In this document: one piece after another, positions 1-7,725 of the stretch
Position numbering within the stretch: position 1 is the first letter of the stretch
How the letters are laid out: each line of letters opens with the position of its first letter
Assembly: GCA_965221215.1 (NCBI GenBank)
Contig: OZ244872.1
Span: forward strand, 806,001 to 870,000
DNA from: Aldehydirespirator sp965221215
GTDB taxonomy: Bacteria; Actinomycetota; Acidimicrobiia; Acidimicrobiales; Aldehydirespiratoraceae
Length of the DNA stretch: 64,000 nucleotides
Direction of reading: 5' to 3'
Translations under genes and position numbers: made by a program
The notes under the pieces: model-generated
Databases searched by the model: none
Seen by the model: the letters and a program-made list of their open reading frames with translations, nothing else
Told to the model about the DNA's origin: nothing

Positions 1-822
1 TTGATGCCGCCTGCGAGCAGGTAGAGCTGGCCGGTGTCGGACTCGAACCAGTTGGTGGCTTTGATCTGCTGGGGGGCCTGGTAGGTGTTGTTGTCCGTGA
101 TCGGCGGCACATATGAGCGGGCGGCCATAGCGGCGAGTTCGTCGAGTTCGGCCTGTTGGGGATCGGGGGGCGAGTCCAGCAGCCGCATCGAGACTTGGCG
201 GTCGCCGTCGCGCCACAGATAGGTGCCGTCTTGCTCAATCAGGCTGTGAAGGTCAGCCACCGACTCGACCACGAATTCCGACAGGTCCACATCGTCCAAG
301 TCCTCGGCGGTCAGCAGCCCCTCGGCGGGGCCCAACCCGTCGTCACCCTCCGGTGCCGGTTCCTGTTTCTCTTGGTGCTTGAGCCATTTCAGGTCGATCA
401 CTTCCACCGAGACCCGAGGGCCTTCAACGCGTGGGGGGGGGGGGCGCAGCCAGCATTGTGTGGGCGATCTCGAGCCGCTCGTTGCGCCGGTTCGGATCTT
501 CGAGCGCTGTGACCGTGACTGTCTGGGGAATCAGCCAGTCGCCGTCGGGGCCGCCCGTGAATGTGAGCGAGTTTCGGTCGAGTGCGATCTTGTCGTTCGA
601 GTATCTGCTGACAATGCTCAACTCGACCGTGGCGCCCGACGGGCCAGGGTCGGCGGTGAGCGACACCGCATATGTGGCGGACTCTCGCTCCGTCACCGAC
701 AGTGCCTCCACGCTTACCGCGACTGCGGGCTTTGCGTCGTCGGGTACTTGCGCTGAGCTCGCAGACGGCGACAGCACCAGCGCGGGCACCAGCAGCCCGA
801 ACAGCCATGTCCGTCCCCGCAT
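1..822 (-). CDS. Secreted Calx-beta-like protein, frameshifted, partial
   Basis: Start is ATG at 822 with a GAGG Shine-Dalgarno about 8 nt upstream. Residues 1-24 form a signal peptide (positive MRGR, hydrophobic core, SASSAQ cleavage region). Residues about 30-115 look like a Calx-beta/cadherin-like repeat (SVTERESATYAVSL, then PQTVTVTALED), a surface or secreted adhesion-type fold. The frame stops at 424 just after a run of 12 C (433-444 on this strand). The next frame is open from the tract to the window edge (about 138 codons, reading PRVEGPRVSVEV then WLKHQEKQ). One fewer C would join the two halves. The product is therefore either phase-variable, an assembly error or newly broken. The exact function is unknown; the 3' end lies outside the window. 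Confidence 0.55.
433..444. repeat. Homopolymer tract of 12 G (12 C in the coding sense)
   Basis: An uninterrupted run of 12 G lies inside the secreted-protein gene. With 11 residues the upstream and downstream frames would be continuous; with 12 translation stops six codons later. This is the length class where slipped-strand mispairing or sequencing error is common. Confidence 0.9.
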
Positions 823-1193
823 ACGCCGTTACCTCACTTTGCTCCGCTGCACTGCGGATCCGTGGTCGCCGAAACGACTCCGCCTCACTGCGGGAGAGTA
901 CCGCTGCGCAGCCCGCGCGGCAAACGCCTCCTCCGGCGGCTATCCGCGTCCTTGACTGAGGCGGTCAATAGAGTCGCGCATGTGTTCGCCTCAAGCATCG
1001 ATGCCGGGTTCTCGCGCCGAGGTTTAGAGGCCGAGCGAATAGGCGAGCGCATCCGGCCCATACGGGCGAGGCCGTGGGCTGTGACGCTGGGGTTTGGACG
1101 GCCAGTGAGCGCAGCGAACAAGAGCGGGGAATACCCCGCCGTGACGAAACAGGCCCTCACCTATTTGCGCGCCCTCATATGGAGGTTGGGCCG
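823..1193. other. 371-bp intergenic region between the secreted protein and ruvC
   Basis: No gene is supported here. It holds an inverted repeat TTGAC-N7-GTCAA at 952-968 (possible operator) and, in its right half, copy A of the dispersed element (1026-1176). Short ORFs in several frames are products of that repeat. The GGAGG for ruvC is at 1181-1185. Confidence 0.5.
1026..1176 (+). repeat. Dispersed TIR element, copy A
   Basis: The left end AGAGGCCGAGCGAATAG and the right end CTATTTGCGCGCCCTC are imperfect inverted repeats (about 13 of 16 match). The core holds GTGAGCGCAGCGAACAAG, shared with copies B, C and D. It ends directly before the ruvC ribosome-binding site. No transposase or coding sequence lies inside. 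Confidence 0.6.
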
Positions 1194-1718
1194 GTGCTAG
1201 TGCTGGGGATCGACCCGGGCTTGTCTCGCTGCGGCTATGCCGCGGTCCGCCGGGCCCGTCGGCCTGAGGCCGAGGCGGCCGGGGTGTTGAGCACGCCCGC
1301 CGACGCTGATCGGGCGGCTCGGCTAGCGGAGTTGCAGGCCGATGTGCGTTCGCTGATCAACGAGCTGCGCCCCGATGTGGTGGCTGTCGAGCGGGTGCTG
1401 TTCCAGCGCAACGCGGCCACGGCCATGGCCGTCGGCCAGGCTGTGGGCGTGGTGCTGGCGGAGGCGGCCGCGGCGGGCTGCGAGGTTGCGGAGTACTCGC
1501 CCAACGAGGTGAAGGAGGCGGTGGCGGGCTGGGGCGGCGCCGACAAGGCCGAGATGGCCGAGATGGTGCGGGTGCTGCTCGGGCTGAGCGAGCAGTTGCG
1601 CCCCGTCGACGCGTCCGACGCGGTGGCCGTGGCCCTGTGCCACCTGGCCCGCGCCTGGACTGCCGCGGCTGGCGGCGGGCCGCGCGGGGCGGTGGCCGTG
1701 GGCGGTGCGGGCCGATGA
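1194..1718 (+). CDS. ruvC: Crossover junction endodeoxyribonuclease RuvC
   Basis: Resolves Holliday junctions by paired nicks after branch migration by RuvAB. The 174-aa product has the four acidic residues of the RNase H fold at family positions: D7 in GIDPG, E66 in VAVERVLF, and D139 and D142 in DASDAVAVALCH. I chose GTG at 1194 because GGAGG (1181-1185) lies 8 nt upstream and the protein then begins MLVLGIDPG like the family. An upstream in-frame extension reads through the dispersed repeat and is rejected. The stop overlaps ruvA by ATGA, so translation is probably coupled. The length matches the family (about 170-180 aa). Confidence 0.95.
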   Translation: MLVLGIDPGLSRCGYAAVRRARRPEAEAAGVLSTPADADRAARLAELQADVRSLINELRPDVVAVERVLFQRNAATAMAVGQAVGVVLAEAAAAGCEVAEYSPNEVKEAVAGWGGADKAEMAEMVRVLLGLSEQLRPVDASDAVAVALCHLARAWTAAAGGGPRGAVAVGGAGR

Positions 1719-2335
1719 TCGGGTCGCTGCGGGGGGTGCTGGCCGCCCGGTCGCCCGATGCCGAACTGGTGATCGAGGTGTCCGGGATCGGCTACAGGGT
1801 GCAGGCCACTCCACGCACCGCCGCGGCGGCGGGCGAGCCGGGATCGGAGGTGTTCGTCCATGTGAGCCACATCGTGCGCGAGGACGCCCAGACGCTCTAC
1901 GGCTTCGCCACGCTGGACGAGCGGAGAACCTTCGAGGCGCTGATCGGCGCCCGCGGGGTGGGTCCCACCATGGCGCTGTCGATCCTGGCCGTCCATCATC
2001 CCGACGCGCTGCGCCGGGGCGTGGCCGAAGACGATGTGGACATGCTGTGCTTGGTGCCCGGCGTGGGGCCCAAGACCGCGGTGCGGATGCTGGTCGAGCT
2101 CAAGTCGCGGCTCCACCTGCCCGAGGCGGAGGCGCCTCCCGGCACCGACCCCGATCCAGCTGCGGCGGTGTCGGGACCGACCGACGACGCCCGCGGCGAC
2201 GTGCGGGCCGCGCTCGACGGTTTGGGCTACGGCGCCGACGAGATCCGCCGCGTGCTGGGCGAACTCCCGGCTGGCGACGACGCCGGCAGCCTGCTGCGCG
2301 AGGCCCTGAGGCGACTAGCTGGCATTACGGCGTAG
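1715..2335 (+). CDS. ruvA: Holliday junction branch migration protein RuvA
   Basis: DNA-binding subunit that holds the four-way junction and loads the RuvB motor. The 206-aa product has an N-terminal OB domain (about 1-64), two helix-hairpin-helix motifs (ARGVGPTMALSIL and VPGVGPKTAVRML), an acidic/proline linker (about 135-155) and the C-terminal RuvB-contact domain (about 158-206). ATG 1715 overlaps the ruvC stop by four bases. The gene's stop codon TAG is also the first half of a -10-like hexamer for ruvB. Confidence 0.95.
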   Translation: MIGSLRGVLAARSPDAELVIEVSGIGYRVQATPRTAAAAGEPGSEVFVHVSHIVREDAQTLYGFATLDERRTFEALIGARGVGPTMALSILAVHHPDALRRGVAEDDVDMLCLVPGVGPKTAVRMLVELKSRLHLPEAEAPPGTDPDPAAAVSGPTDDARGDVRAALDGLGYGADEIRRVLGELPAGDDAGSLLREALRRLAGITA

Positions 2336-2338
2336 GTT
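2333..2338 (+). promoter_or_regulatory. -10 hexamer TAGGTT, leaderless ruvB
   Basis: TAGGTT ends 6 nt before the ruvB GTG and overlaps the ruvA stop codon. It fits the TANNNT pattern seen before 13 other genes here. No good Shine-Dalgarno precedes ruvB. Confidence 0.4.
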
Positions 2339-2344
2339 GGCATC

Positions 2345-3439
2345 GTGTCCCGGTCTGAGATGCTGGCTTCCGGTGCCGACCCGGCGGACTCCCATGCCGC
2401 GGACTCCGATCCCGACGGGCTGTTGTCGGCTGACTCGCTGCCCGCCGAGCGGCAGGGCGAGGCCGCGCTGCGCCCCCGCACCCTCGGGGAGTTCGTGGGC
2501 CAGAGCGAGCTCAAGGGCCATCTCGACGTGCTGCTCGGCGCGGCCCGCAACCGCCGCGAGCCGGTCGATCACCTGCTGTTCGCGGGGCCGCCCGGCCTAG
2601 GCAAGACCACCCTGGCCCACATTGTGGCCACCGAGCTCGGCGCTCACCTGCAGGCCACGTCGGGCCCGGCCCTGGAGCGAGCCGGCGACCTGGCGGCCAT
2701 GCTCACCAAGCTCGAGCCGGGCGATGTGCTGTTCATCGACGAGATCCACCGCCTGCCCCGACCCGTCGAAGAAGTGCTGTATCCGGCCATGGAAGACTTC
2801 CGCATCGACATTGTGCTCGGCAAGGGTCCCGCGGCCCGGTCCATCCCGCTCGACCTGGCGTCGTTCACGCTGGTCGGGGCCACCACCCGCACCGGCCTCA
2901 TCACCGGCCCGCTGCGGGACCGTTTCGGGCTGGTGGCCCGGCTCGACTTCTACACCGTTGACGACCTGGTATCCATCGTCGAGCGCACCGCTCAGATACT
3001 CGGGGTACCCATCGACGCCGCCGGCGCGGCCGAGATCGCCCGCCGGGCCCGGGGCACGCCCCGGATCGCCAACCGACTGCTGCGCCAAGTGCGCGACTTC
3101 GCGCAGGTGCACCGCGACGGCGGCGTGGACGCCGGAGTGGCGGCCGACGGCCTCGCCTTCTTCGGCGTCGACGAGTTGGGGCTAGACCGGGCCACCCGGG
3201 CCGTGCTGGAGGCCCTGTGCGGCAGCTTCGGCGGCGGCCCGGTCGGGCTGTCCACTCTGGCCATCGCGGTCAGCGAGCCGACCGAGACCGTCGAGGACGT
3301 CTACGAGCCCTACCTGATACAGCGGGGCCTGCTGATGCGCACGCCGCGGGGCCGGGTGGCCACCCCCGCGGCCTGGACGCACCTCGGCTTGGAGGCGCCC
3401 CCGTCAGACCCCGAAGCCCAGCCCGGCCTGTTCCCCTGA
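2345..3439 (+). CDS. ruvB: Holliday junction ATP-dependent helicase RuvB
   Basis: AAA+ hexameric motor that drives branch migration with RuvA. The 364-aa product carries Walker A GPPGLGKTTL (81-90), Walker B DVLFIDEIHRL, the GATTRTG sensor region, arginine finger LRDRFG, and the C-terminal winged-helix domain. The first about 35 residues are a non-conserved acidic extension. GTG 2345 is taken as start because a -10-like hexamer precedes it by 6 nt; ATG 2360 is an alternative. Follows ruvA by 9 bp, completing ruvCAB. Confidence 0.95.
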   Translation: MSRSEMLASGADPADSHAADSDPDGLLSADSLPAERQGEAALRPRTLGEFVGQSELKGHLDVLLGAARNRREPVDHLLFAGPPGLGKTTLAHIVATELGAHLQATSGPALERAGDLAAMLTKLEPGDVLFIDEIHRLPRPVEEVLYPAMEDFRIDIVLGKGPAARSIPLDLASFTLVGATTRTGLITGPLRDRFGLVARLDFYTVDDLVSIVERTAQILGVPIDAAGAAEIARRARGTPRIANRLLRQVRDFAQVHRDGGVDAGVAADGLAFFGVDELGLDRATRAVLEALCGSFGGGPVGLSTLAIAVSEPTETVEDVYEPYLIQRGLLMRTPRGRVATPAAWTHLGLEAPPSDPEAQPGLFP

Positions 3440-3454
3440 CAGCCGGCACGGGCG

Positions 3455-4537
3455 GTGCAGCAGATGGAAGCGGCCGCAGACCCGCCGGCTGGGCCTGAAG
3501 ACCTCGACTACGACCTGCCGCCGCGCTCTATAGCTCAGGTGCCGTTGCCCGAGCGCGACAGGGCCCGGTTGCTGGTGGATGGGGACGGCGTCGTAGCGCA
3601 CCGCCGGGTGAGCGATCTGCCGGAGTTGTTGGGGCCCGGCGATGTGGTCGTCGTCAACGACACGCGGGTGCTGCCCGCCCGGCTGCGGCTGCGCAGGGCT
3701 ACCGGTGGCGCGGTCGAGGTGCTGTTGCTGCACGAACGCGACGACGGCGACTGGGAGGCGCTGGTGCGGCCCTCGAGGCGGCTGCGCAACGGCGAGACGG
3801 TAGTTCCCGACCCAGGCAGGACCGGAGCCGACACGGACGTGAAGGACGGCCGGGTCGGAGTTGAGATCCTCGACGACCTGGGGGAGGGGCGGCGCGTCGT
3901 GCGGGTCCACACTGACGGGCGGCCGCTGTTCGACGTGCTCGACGACATCGGCGCCGTGCCGCTGCCGCCCTACATCACTGCCGAGATCTCCGACCCCGAG
4001 CAATACCAGACCGTGTATGCCCGCAGCCCCGCCTCGGCCGCAGCTCCCACCGCCGGCCTGCACTTCACCGATGAGTTGCTGGACCGAGTGCGCGGCGCGG
4101 GCGCTGAGATCGTGGCGGTGGAACTGGCCGTCGGGCTCGACACCTTCCGGCCCATCACCGCAGACCGCATCGCTGATCACCAGATTCACACCGAGCGCTA
4201 TCGTGTGCCGGCCGACGCCCAGCGGGCGCTGTCGCATGCCCGGCGGGTGGTGGCGGTGGGCACCACGGTGGTGCGCTGCCTGGAGACGTGGGCGGCCACC
4301 GGCGAGGCGTCGGGAGACAGCAGCCTGTTCATCCGCCGCCCGTACCAGTGGCGGGTCGTCGACGCGCTGCTGACCAACTTCCATCTGCCTCGCTCGACGC
4401 TGCTCTGCCTGCTCGACGCCTTCATCGGCCCCCGCTGGCGCACGCTCTACGCCGCCGCGCTCGAGCACAAGTACCGGTTCCTGTCGTTCGGCGACGCCAT
4501 GCTCGTGACCCGCTCCGAGCCGGGCGGAAGGCCGTGA
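3455..4537 (+). CDS. queA: S-adenosylmethionine:tRNA ribosyltransferase-isomerase QueA
   Basis: Transfers the ribosyl part of SAM to preQ1 in tRNA to form epoxyqueuosine. The 360-aa protein has the family start FDYDLPP-type motif (LDYDLPPRSIAQ), the VVVNDTRVLPARL block, TAGLHFT, and the C-terminal NFHLPRSTLLCLLDAF. The start could be GTG 3455 or ATG 3464; only a weak ribosome-binding site is visible. It ends in a GTGA overlap with tgt, the next enzyme-linked step of the same tRNA modification, so the two are surely co-translated. Confidence 0.92.
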   Translation: MQQMEAAADPPAGPEDLDYDLPPRSIAQVPLPERDRARLLVDGDGVVAHRRVSDLPELLGPGDVVVVNDTRVLPARLRLRRATGGAVEVLLLHERDDGDWEALVRPSRRLRNGETVVPDPGRTGADTDVKDGRVGVEILDDLGEGRRVVRVHTDGRPLFDVLDDIGAVPLPPYITAEISDPEQYQTVYARSPASAAAPTAGLHFTDELLDRVRGAGAEIVAVELAVGLDTFRPITADRIADHQIHTERYRVPADAQRALSHARRVVAVGTTVVRCLETWAATGEASGDSSLFIRRPYQWRVVDALLTNFHLPRSTLLCLLDAFIGPRWRTLYAAALEHKYRFLSFGDAMLVTRSEPGGRP

Positions 4538-5646
4538 CCGCGGCCGTCTTCGCCGTCGAGGCGGCCGACGGCGCGGCCCGCGTCGGCACGGTAACCACAC
4601 CGCGGGGCAGCTTCGCCACGCCGTGCTTCATGCCGGTGGGCACCCGCGGCGCGGTCCGCCACCTCGACTCGTCGGACCTCGAAGCGCTCGGAGTGGAGGT
4701 GGTGCTGGCCAACACCTATCACCTGATGCTGCGGCCCGGCGCGGCCACCGTGGCCCAACTCGGCGGGATCGGCAGCTTCGCGGGCTGGCCCGGCCAGGTG
4801 CTCACCGACTCGGGCGGATACCAGATCTACTCGCTCGACCCGCAGGTGGACGACGACGGCGCCAGCTTCAAGTCGGTCTACGACGGCTCGGCCTGCCGGC
4901 TCACCCCCGCCGACGCGGTGGCCCAGCAGGCGCTCATCGGCGCCGACATCACCATGGTGCTCGACGTGTGCCCCTCTGCGGTGGCCGAGCCCCCGGTGCT
5001 GCGCGAGGCCGTCCGCCGCACCGCGCTGTGGGCCCGGCAGGGCCGCCACGCCTTCCTGGCCCACCCGGAAGCTCCGGCGCGCCAGTGCCAGTTCGGCATC
5101 GTGCAGGGGGGCGTCGACACCGCCCTGCGGCGCCAGTCGGCCGAGTGCACGGTGGAGGTCGGCTTCGACGGCTACGCGGTGGGCGGGCTGTCGGTGGGCG
5201 AGGAGCGGCCCCGGATGCTGGCCGCGCTCGATGCGTGCATCGAGGTGCTCCCCGGCGACCGCCCCCGCTACTTCATGGGCCTCGGCGATCCGGCAGGGAT
5301 CGTGGAGTCGGTGGCCCGAGGCGTCGACATGTTTGACTGCGTGCTGCCCACCCGCCTCGGCCGCCACGGCACGGTCCTGGCCGACGCCGGGCGCTACAAC
5401 CTGGCCGCGGCCCGCCACGCCGACAGCGACGAACCGCTCGATCCGGCGTTTGTTGAGAGTCCGGCCGCCCGATGGTCGCGGGGCTACCTGCGCCACCTGC
5501 TGGCCACCCACGAGCCGACCGCGGCCCGGCTCGTCACGTTGCACAACCTGGCCTGGGTGCTGCGGCTCATGGATCGGGTGCGGGCTGCGGTGCGGGCCGG
5601 AACCCTCGACGAGCTCCGCGCCGACATCGGCCGTGTCTGGCAATAA
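4534..5646 (+). CDS. tgt: tRNA-guanine transglycosylase without zinc-site cysteines
   Basis: Exchanges guanine-34 for preQ1 in GUN anticodons. GTG 4534 overlaps the queA stop; 370 aa, normal length. Active-site blocks are intact: D92 in TDSGGYQ, the bacterial-type GGLSVGE (221-222 region), and nucleophile D268 in GVDMFDCVLPTR. The structural zinc site is not. The family has CxCxxC followed by a distal His; here the aligned stretch PLDPAFVESPAARWSRGYL has Phe, Glu and Ala at the three Cys positions (306, 308, 311), while the fourth ligand His (H337, LHNL) stays. Flanking residues align without gaps, so this is substitution rather than frameshift. It may fold without zinc, or have altered activity. 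Confidence 0.92.
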   Translation: MTAAVFAVEAADGAARVGTVTTPRGSFATPCFMPVGTRGAVRHLDSSDLEALGVEVVLANTYHLMLRPGAATVAQLGGIGSFAGWPGQVLTDSGGYQIYSLDPQVDDDGASFKSVYDGSACRLTPADAVAQQALIGADITMVLDVCPSAVAEPPVLREAVRRTALWARQGRHAFLAHPEAPARQCQFGIVQGGVDTALRRQSAECTVEVGFDGYAVGGLSVGEERPRMLAALDACIEVLPGDRPRYFMGLGDPAGIVESVARGVDMFDCVLPTRLGRHGTVLADAGRYNLAAARHADSDEPLDPAFVESPAARWSRGYLRHLLATHEPTAARLVTLHNLAWVLRLMDRVRAAVRAGTLDELRADIGRVWQ

Positions 5647-5660
5647 CGACCCACTGCAAT

Positions 5661-5811
5661 AGGAACACGCGCGGATTGCCCCCAAGCGTCTCGCGTCTTG
5701 GCGTTGTCACTCCCGCTCTTGTTCGCTGCGCTCACGGGCCGCTCGGGCCACGGCCTCGCTGTGCGCTCTACGGGAACCGCAAGAAAGACGGGTCTATCCG
5801 CTCGGCCTCTA
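5661..5811 (-). repeat. Dispersed TIR element, copy C
   Basis: Inverted copy between tgt and yajC. On the - strand it begins AGAGGCCGAGCGGATAG (5811 downward), contains GTGAGCGCAGCGAACAAG, and ends near AATCCGCGCG at about 5661. Its left terminus touches the -10 hexamer of yajC. Confidence 0.6.
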
Positions 5812-5816
5812 GGCTC
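5811..5816 (+). promoter_or_regulatory. -10 hexamer TAGGCT, leaderless yajC
   Basis: TAGGCT ends 5 nt before the yajC ATG. Its first T is also the terminal base of repeat copy C, so the element may have brought or moved this promoter. Confidence 0.45.
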
Positions 5817-5821
5817 GGGGG

Positions 5822-6136
5822 ATGGAACAGTTCCTCATCATCATCCTCATGTTCGGCGCGCTCTACTACCTGCTGCTGCGCCCCCAGCAGAAGCGGGAGA
5901 AGGCTCGCCGGGAGCTGGTGCGCTCCCTGCAGGCGGGCGACGAGGTGGTGACCAACGCCGGCATCCACGGCGTGGTGGCCGAAGTGGAGGACGCCGTGGT
6001 GTGGCTGGAGGTGGCGCCCGAAGTCGAGTTGAAGGTGTCGCGCGACGCCGTGGCCGGCCGGGTGCCCGACGCCTCGCCCGCCGACGCTGAAGAATCAGAC
6101 GACGACGGCGACGACTCCGACGACGACGAGGGCTGA
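5822..6136 (+). CDS. yajC: Preprotein translocase subunit YajC
   Basis: Small inner-membrane partner of SecDF-SecYEG. The 104-aa product has one N-terminal membrane segment (about 3-19), the RPQQKR turn typical of the family, a beta-rich YajC core (GDEVVTNAGIHG), and a very acidic Asp/Glu/Ser tail (about 85-104). First gene of the yajC-secD-secF-relA unit; 37 bp precede secD. Confidence 0.93.
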   Translation: MEQFLIIILMFGALYYLLLRPQQKREKARRELVRSLQAGDEVVTNAGIHGVVAEVEDAVVWLEVAPEVELKVSRDAVAGRVPDASPADAEESDDDGDDSDDDEG

Positions 6137-6173
6137 GTCCGAACGAGCGGGGCGCGACCCTGCGGGAGGGCTG

Positions 6174-7601
6174 TTGCGCCGCAAGCTCGTCTATGTGATC
6201 GGCATCGTGGCGGTCGCCGTCGCGGGCGCGGTCTACACGCTGGTGGCCGACAACGAGCCCCTGCTCGGCCTCGACTTGCAGGGCGGGGCCAGCGTGGTGC
6301 TGGAGCCGACCCGAGTCGCCACTCCCGAAGAGCTCGACGTGGCGGTGGAGATCATCCGCAACCGGGTCGACGGCCTGGGCGTGGCCGAACCGGAGATCTC
6401 CACCCAGGGCGCCAACATCCTGGTGCAGCTCCCCGGCGTCGATGAGCAGCAGCGGGCCCTCGACCTGGTGGGCCAGACGGCCGAGCTGCGGTTCCGTCCC
6501 GTGCTCAGCGCGGTGCCGGAGGACTCCCTCGACGGCGCCGACGAGGAGTTGCTGGCGAGCTTCGCGCTCACTGAGGGCGACCTGGCCGCCGACGCCGAGG
6601 TGGTGCTGCCCCAGTACGACGACGACCGCAATGTCGCCCTGCGCTATGTGCTTGGGCCCACCGCGGTGGCGGGCGACGGCCTCGAGGGCGCGGTGGCCCA
6701 GTTCCACTCTTTCATCGGCTGGCACGTCGCCCCCACGTTCAAGCCGGGCGCCGAGGGCATCGACCTGTTCAACGACGTGAGCCGCCGGTGCCACGCCCGG
6801 GGTTCCTCGTGCCCGACCGGGCAGGTGGCCATAGAGCTCGACAACGAGGTGGTCAGCGCCCCCAGCGTCCAAGCCGACAACGCCATATTCGAGCCGTTCG
6901 AGCGCGACAGCATCACCATCTCCGGGGGCTTCAGCGAGCAGCGGGCCCGCGACGTGGCCCTCGTGCTCGACTACGGCGCCCTGCCGGTGGAGCTTGAGGC
7001 CCAGCAGAGCCAGATCGTGTCGGCGTCGCTGGGAACCGACGCGCTGTCCGCCGGCGTCCTCGCCGGGATCATCGGGCTGGCGCTGGTGTCGGCCTACCTG
7101 CTGATCTACTACCGCCTGCTCGGACTGGTGGCCATCGCCAGCCTCGGCCTGTCGGGCGCCCTGCTGTGGACCATCATCGCCTGGCTGGGCGAGTCGCAGG
7201 GGCTGGCGCTGACCCTGGCCGGCGTCACCGGCCTGATCGTGGCCATCGGCGTGTCGGTGGACTCCAACGTGGTGTACTTCGAGCACCTCAAGGAGGACGT
7301 CCGCTCGGGCCGCACGCTGCGCTCCGCGGTGGACCGGGCCTTCCCGGTGGCCTTCGCCACCATCCTCAAGGCCAACTTCGCCTCGCTGATCGCCGCCGCG
7401 GTGCTGTACTTCCTGACCGTGGGCCAGGTCCGGGGCTTCGCCCTGTATCTGGGGCTGGCCACCATCCTCGACCTGCTGGCCACCTACTTCTTCATGGGTC
7501 CGCTGATCGGCCTCATGTCGCGGGCTGCGGGCCTGTACGCCCACCCGCGCCGCTTCGGGATCCCCACACCGCCCGCGCAACAGCCCGGAGCGGCGTCGTG
7601 A
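6174..7601 (+). CDS. secD: Protein translocase subunit SecD
   Basis: Uses the proton gradient to pull secreted proteins through SecYEG. TTG 6174 is preceded by a GGGAGGG ribosome-binding site 3 nt away. 475 aa: one N-terminal membrane segment (about 7-25), the LGLDLQGG signature of the first periplasmic domain, and five C-terminal membrane helices with the SVDSNVVYFEHLKE block (usual GVDANV). It is shorter than E. coli SecD (about 615 aa). The stop is a GTGA overlap that opens a small ORF rather than secF itself. Confidence 0.93.
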   Translation: MRRKLVYVIGIVAVAVAGAVYTLVADNEPLLGLDLQGGASVVLEPTRVATPEELDVAVEIIRNRVDGLGVAEPEISTQGANILVQLPGVDEQQRALDLVGQTAELRFRPVLSAVPEDSLDGADEELLASFALTEGDLAADAEVVLPQYDDDRNVALRYVLGPTAVAGDGLEGAVAQFHSFIGWHVAPTFKPGAEGIDLFNDVSRRCHARGSSCPTGQVAIELDNEVVSAPSVQADNAIFEPFERDSITISGGFSEQRARDVALVLDYGALPVELEAQQSQIVSASLGTDALSAGVLAGIIGLALVSAYLLIYYRLLGLVAIASLGLSGALLWTIIAWLGESQGLALTLAGVTGLIVAIGVSVDSNVVYFEHLKEDVRSGRTLRSAVDRAFPVAFATILKANFASLIAAAVLYFLTVGQVRGFALYLGLATILDLLATYFFMGPLIGLMSRAAGLYAHPRRFGIPTPPAQQPGAAS

Positions 7602-7636
7602 CCGGCCGCTGCATCTCACCGGGGTCTCCGCTGTGA
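7598..7636 (+). CDS. Junction mini-ORF 1 between secD and secF (12 aa)
   Basis: GTG 7598 overlaps the secD stop as GTGA; the ORF ends at 7636 in another GTGA that opens the next mini-ORF. The peptide starts MTGRCISPGSPL, close to the SecF start MTGRWLGGLGS. It looks like a relic copy of the secF start region. Expression is unproven. Confidence 0.35.
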   Translation: MTGRCISPGSPL

Positions 7637-7725
7637 CTGGGAGCGGTGTCGTCGTGACCGGGGCTGCGCCTCGCCGGGCCTGCGGTGGTGACCGGGGTTG
7701 TGTCTCGCTGGGGGCAACATCGTGA
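7633..7725 (+). CDS. Junction mini-ORF 2 between secD and secF (30 aa)
   Basis: Opens in GTGA with mini-ORF 1 and closes in GTGA with the secF start at 7722. GTGACCGG-like starts recur at 7598, 7633, 7654, 7688 and 7722, so this is a degenerate tandem repeat (steps of 35, 21, 34 and 34 bp) of the secF start region. Confidence 0.35.
   Translation: MTGSGVVVTGAAPRRACGGDRGCVSLGATS

Noticed and set aside
952..980. TTGACT/TAGAGT promoter upstream of ruvC
   Set aside because: Spacing is only 11 bp; it is better described as an inverted repeat TTGAC-N7-GTCAA of unknown role.
1074..1193. N-terminal extension of RuvC
   Set aside because: Reads through the dispersed repeat (contains SERSEQER, also seen in PriA copy B); a Shine-Dalgarno and the family start both support GTG 1194.
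7602..7721. Riboswitch or structured RNA between secD and secF
   Set aside because: The gap is explained by degenerate tandem copies of the secF start; no known riboswitch core was seen.
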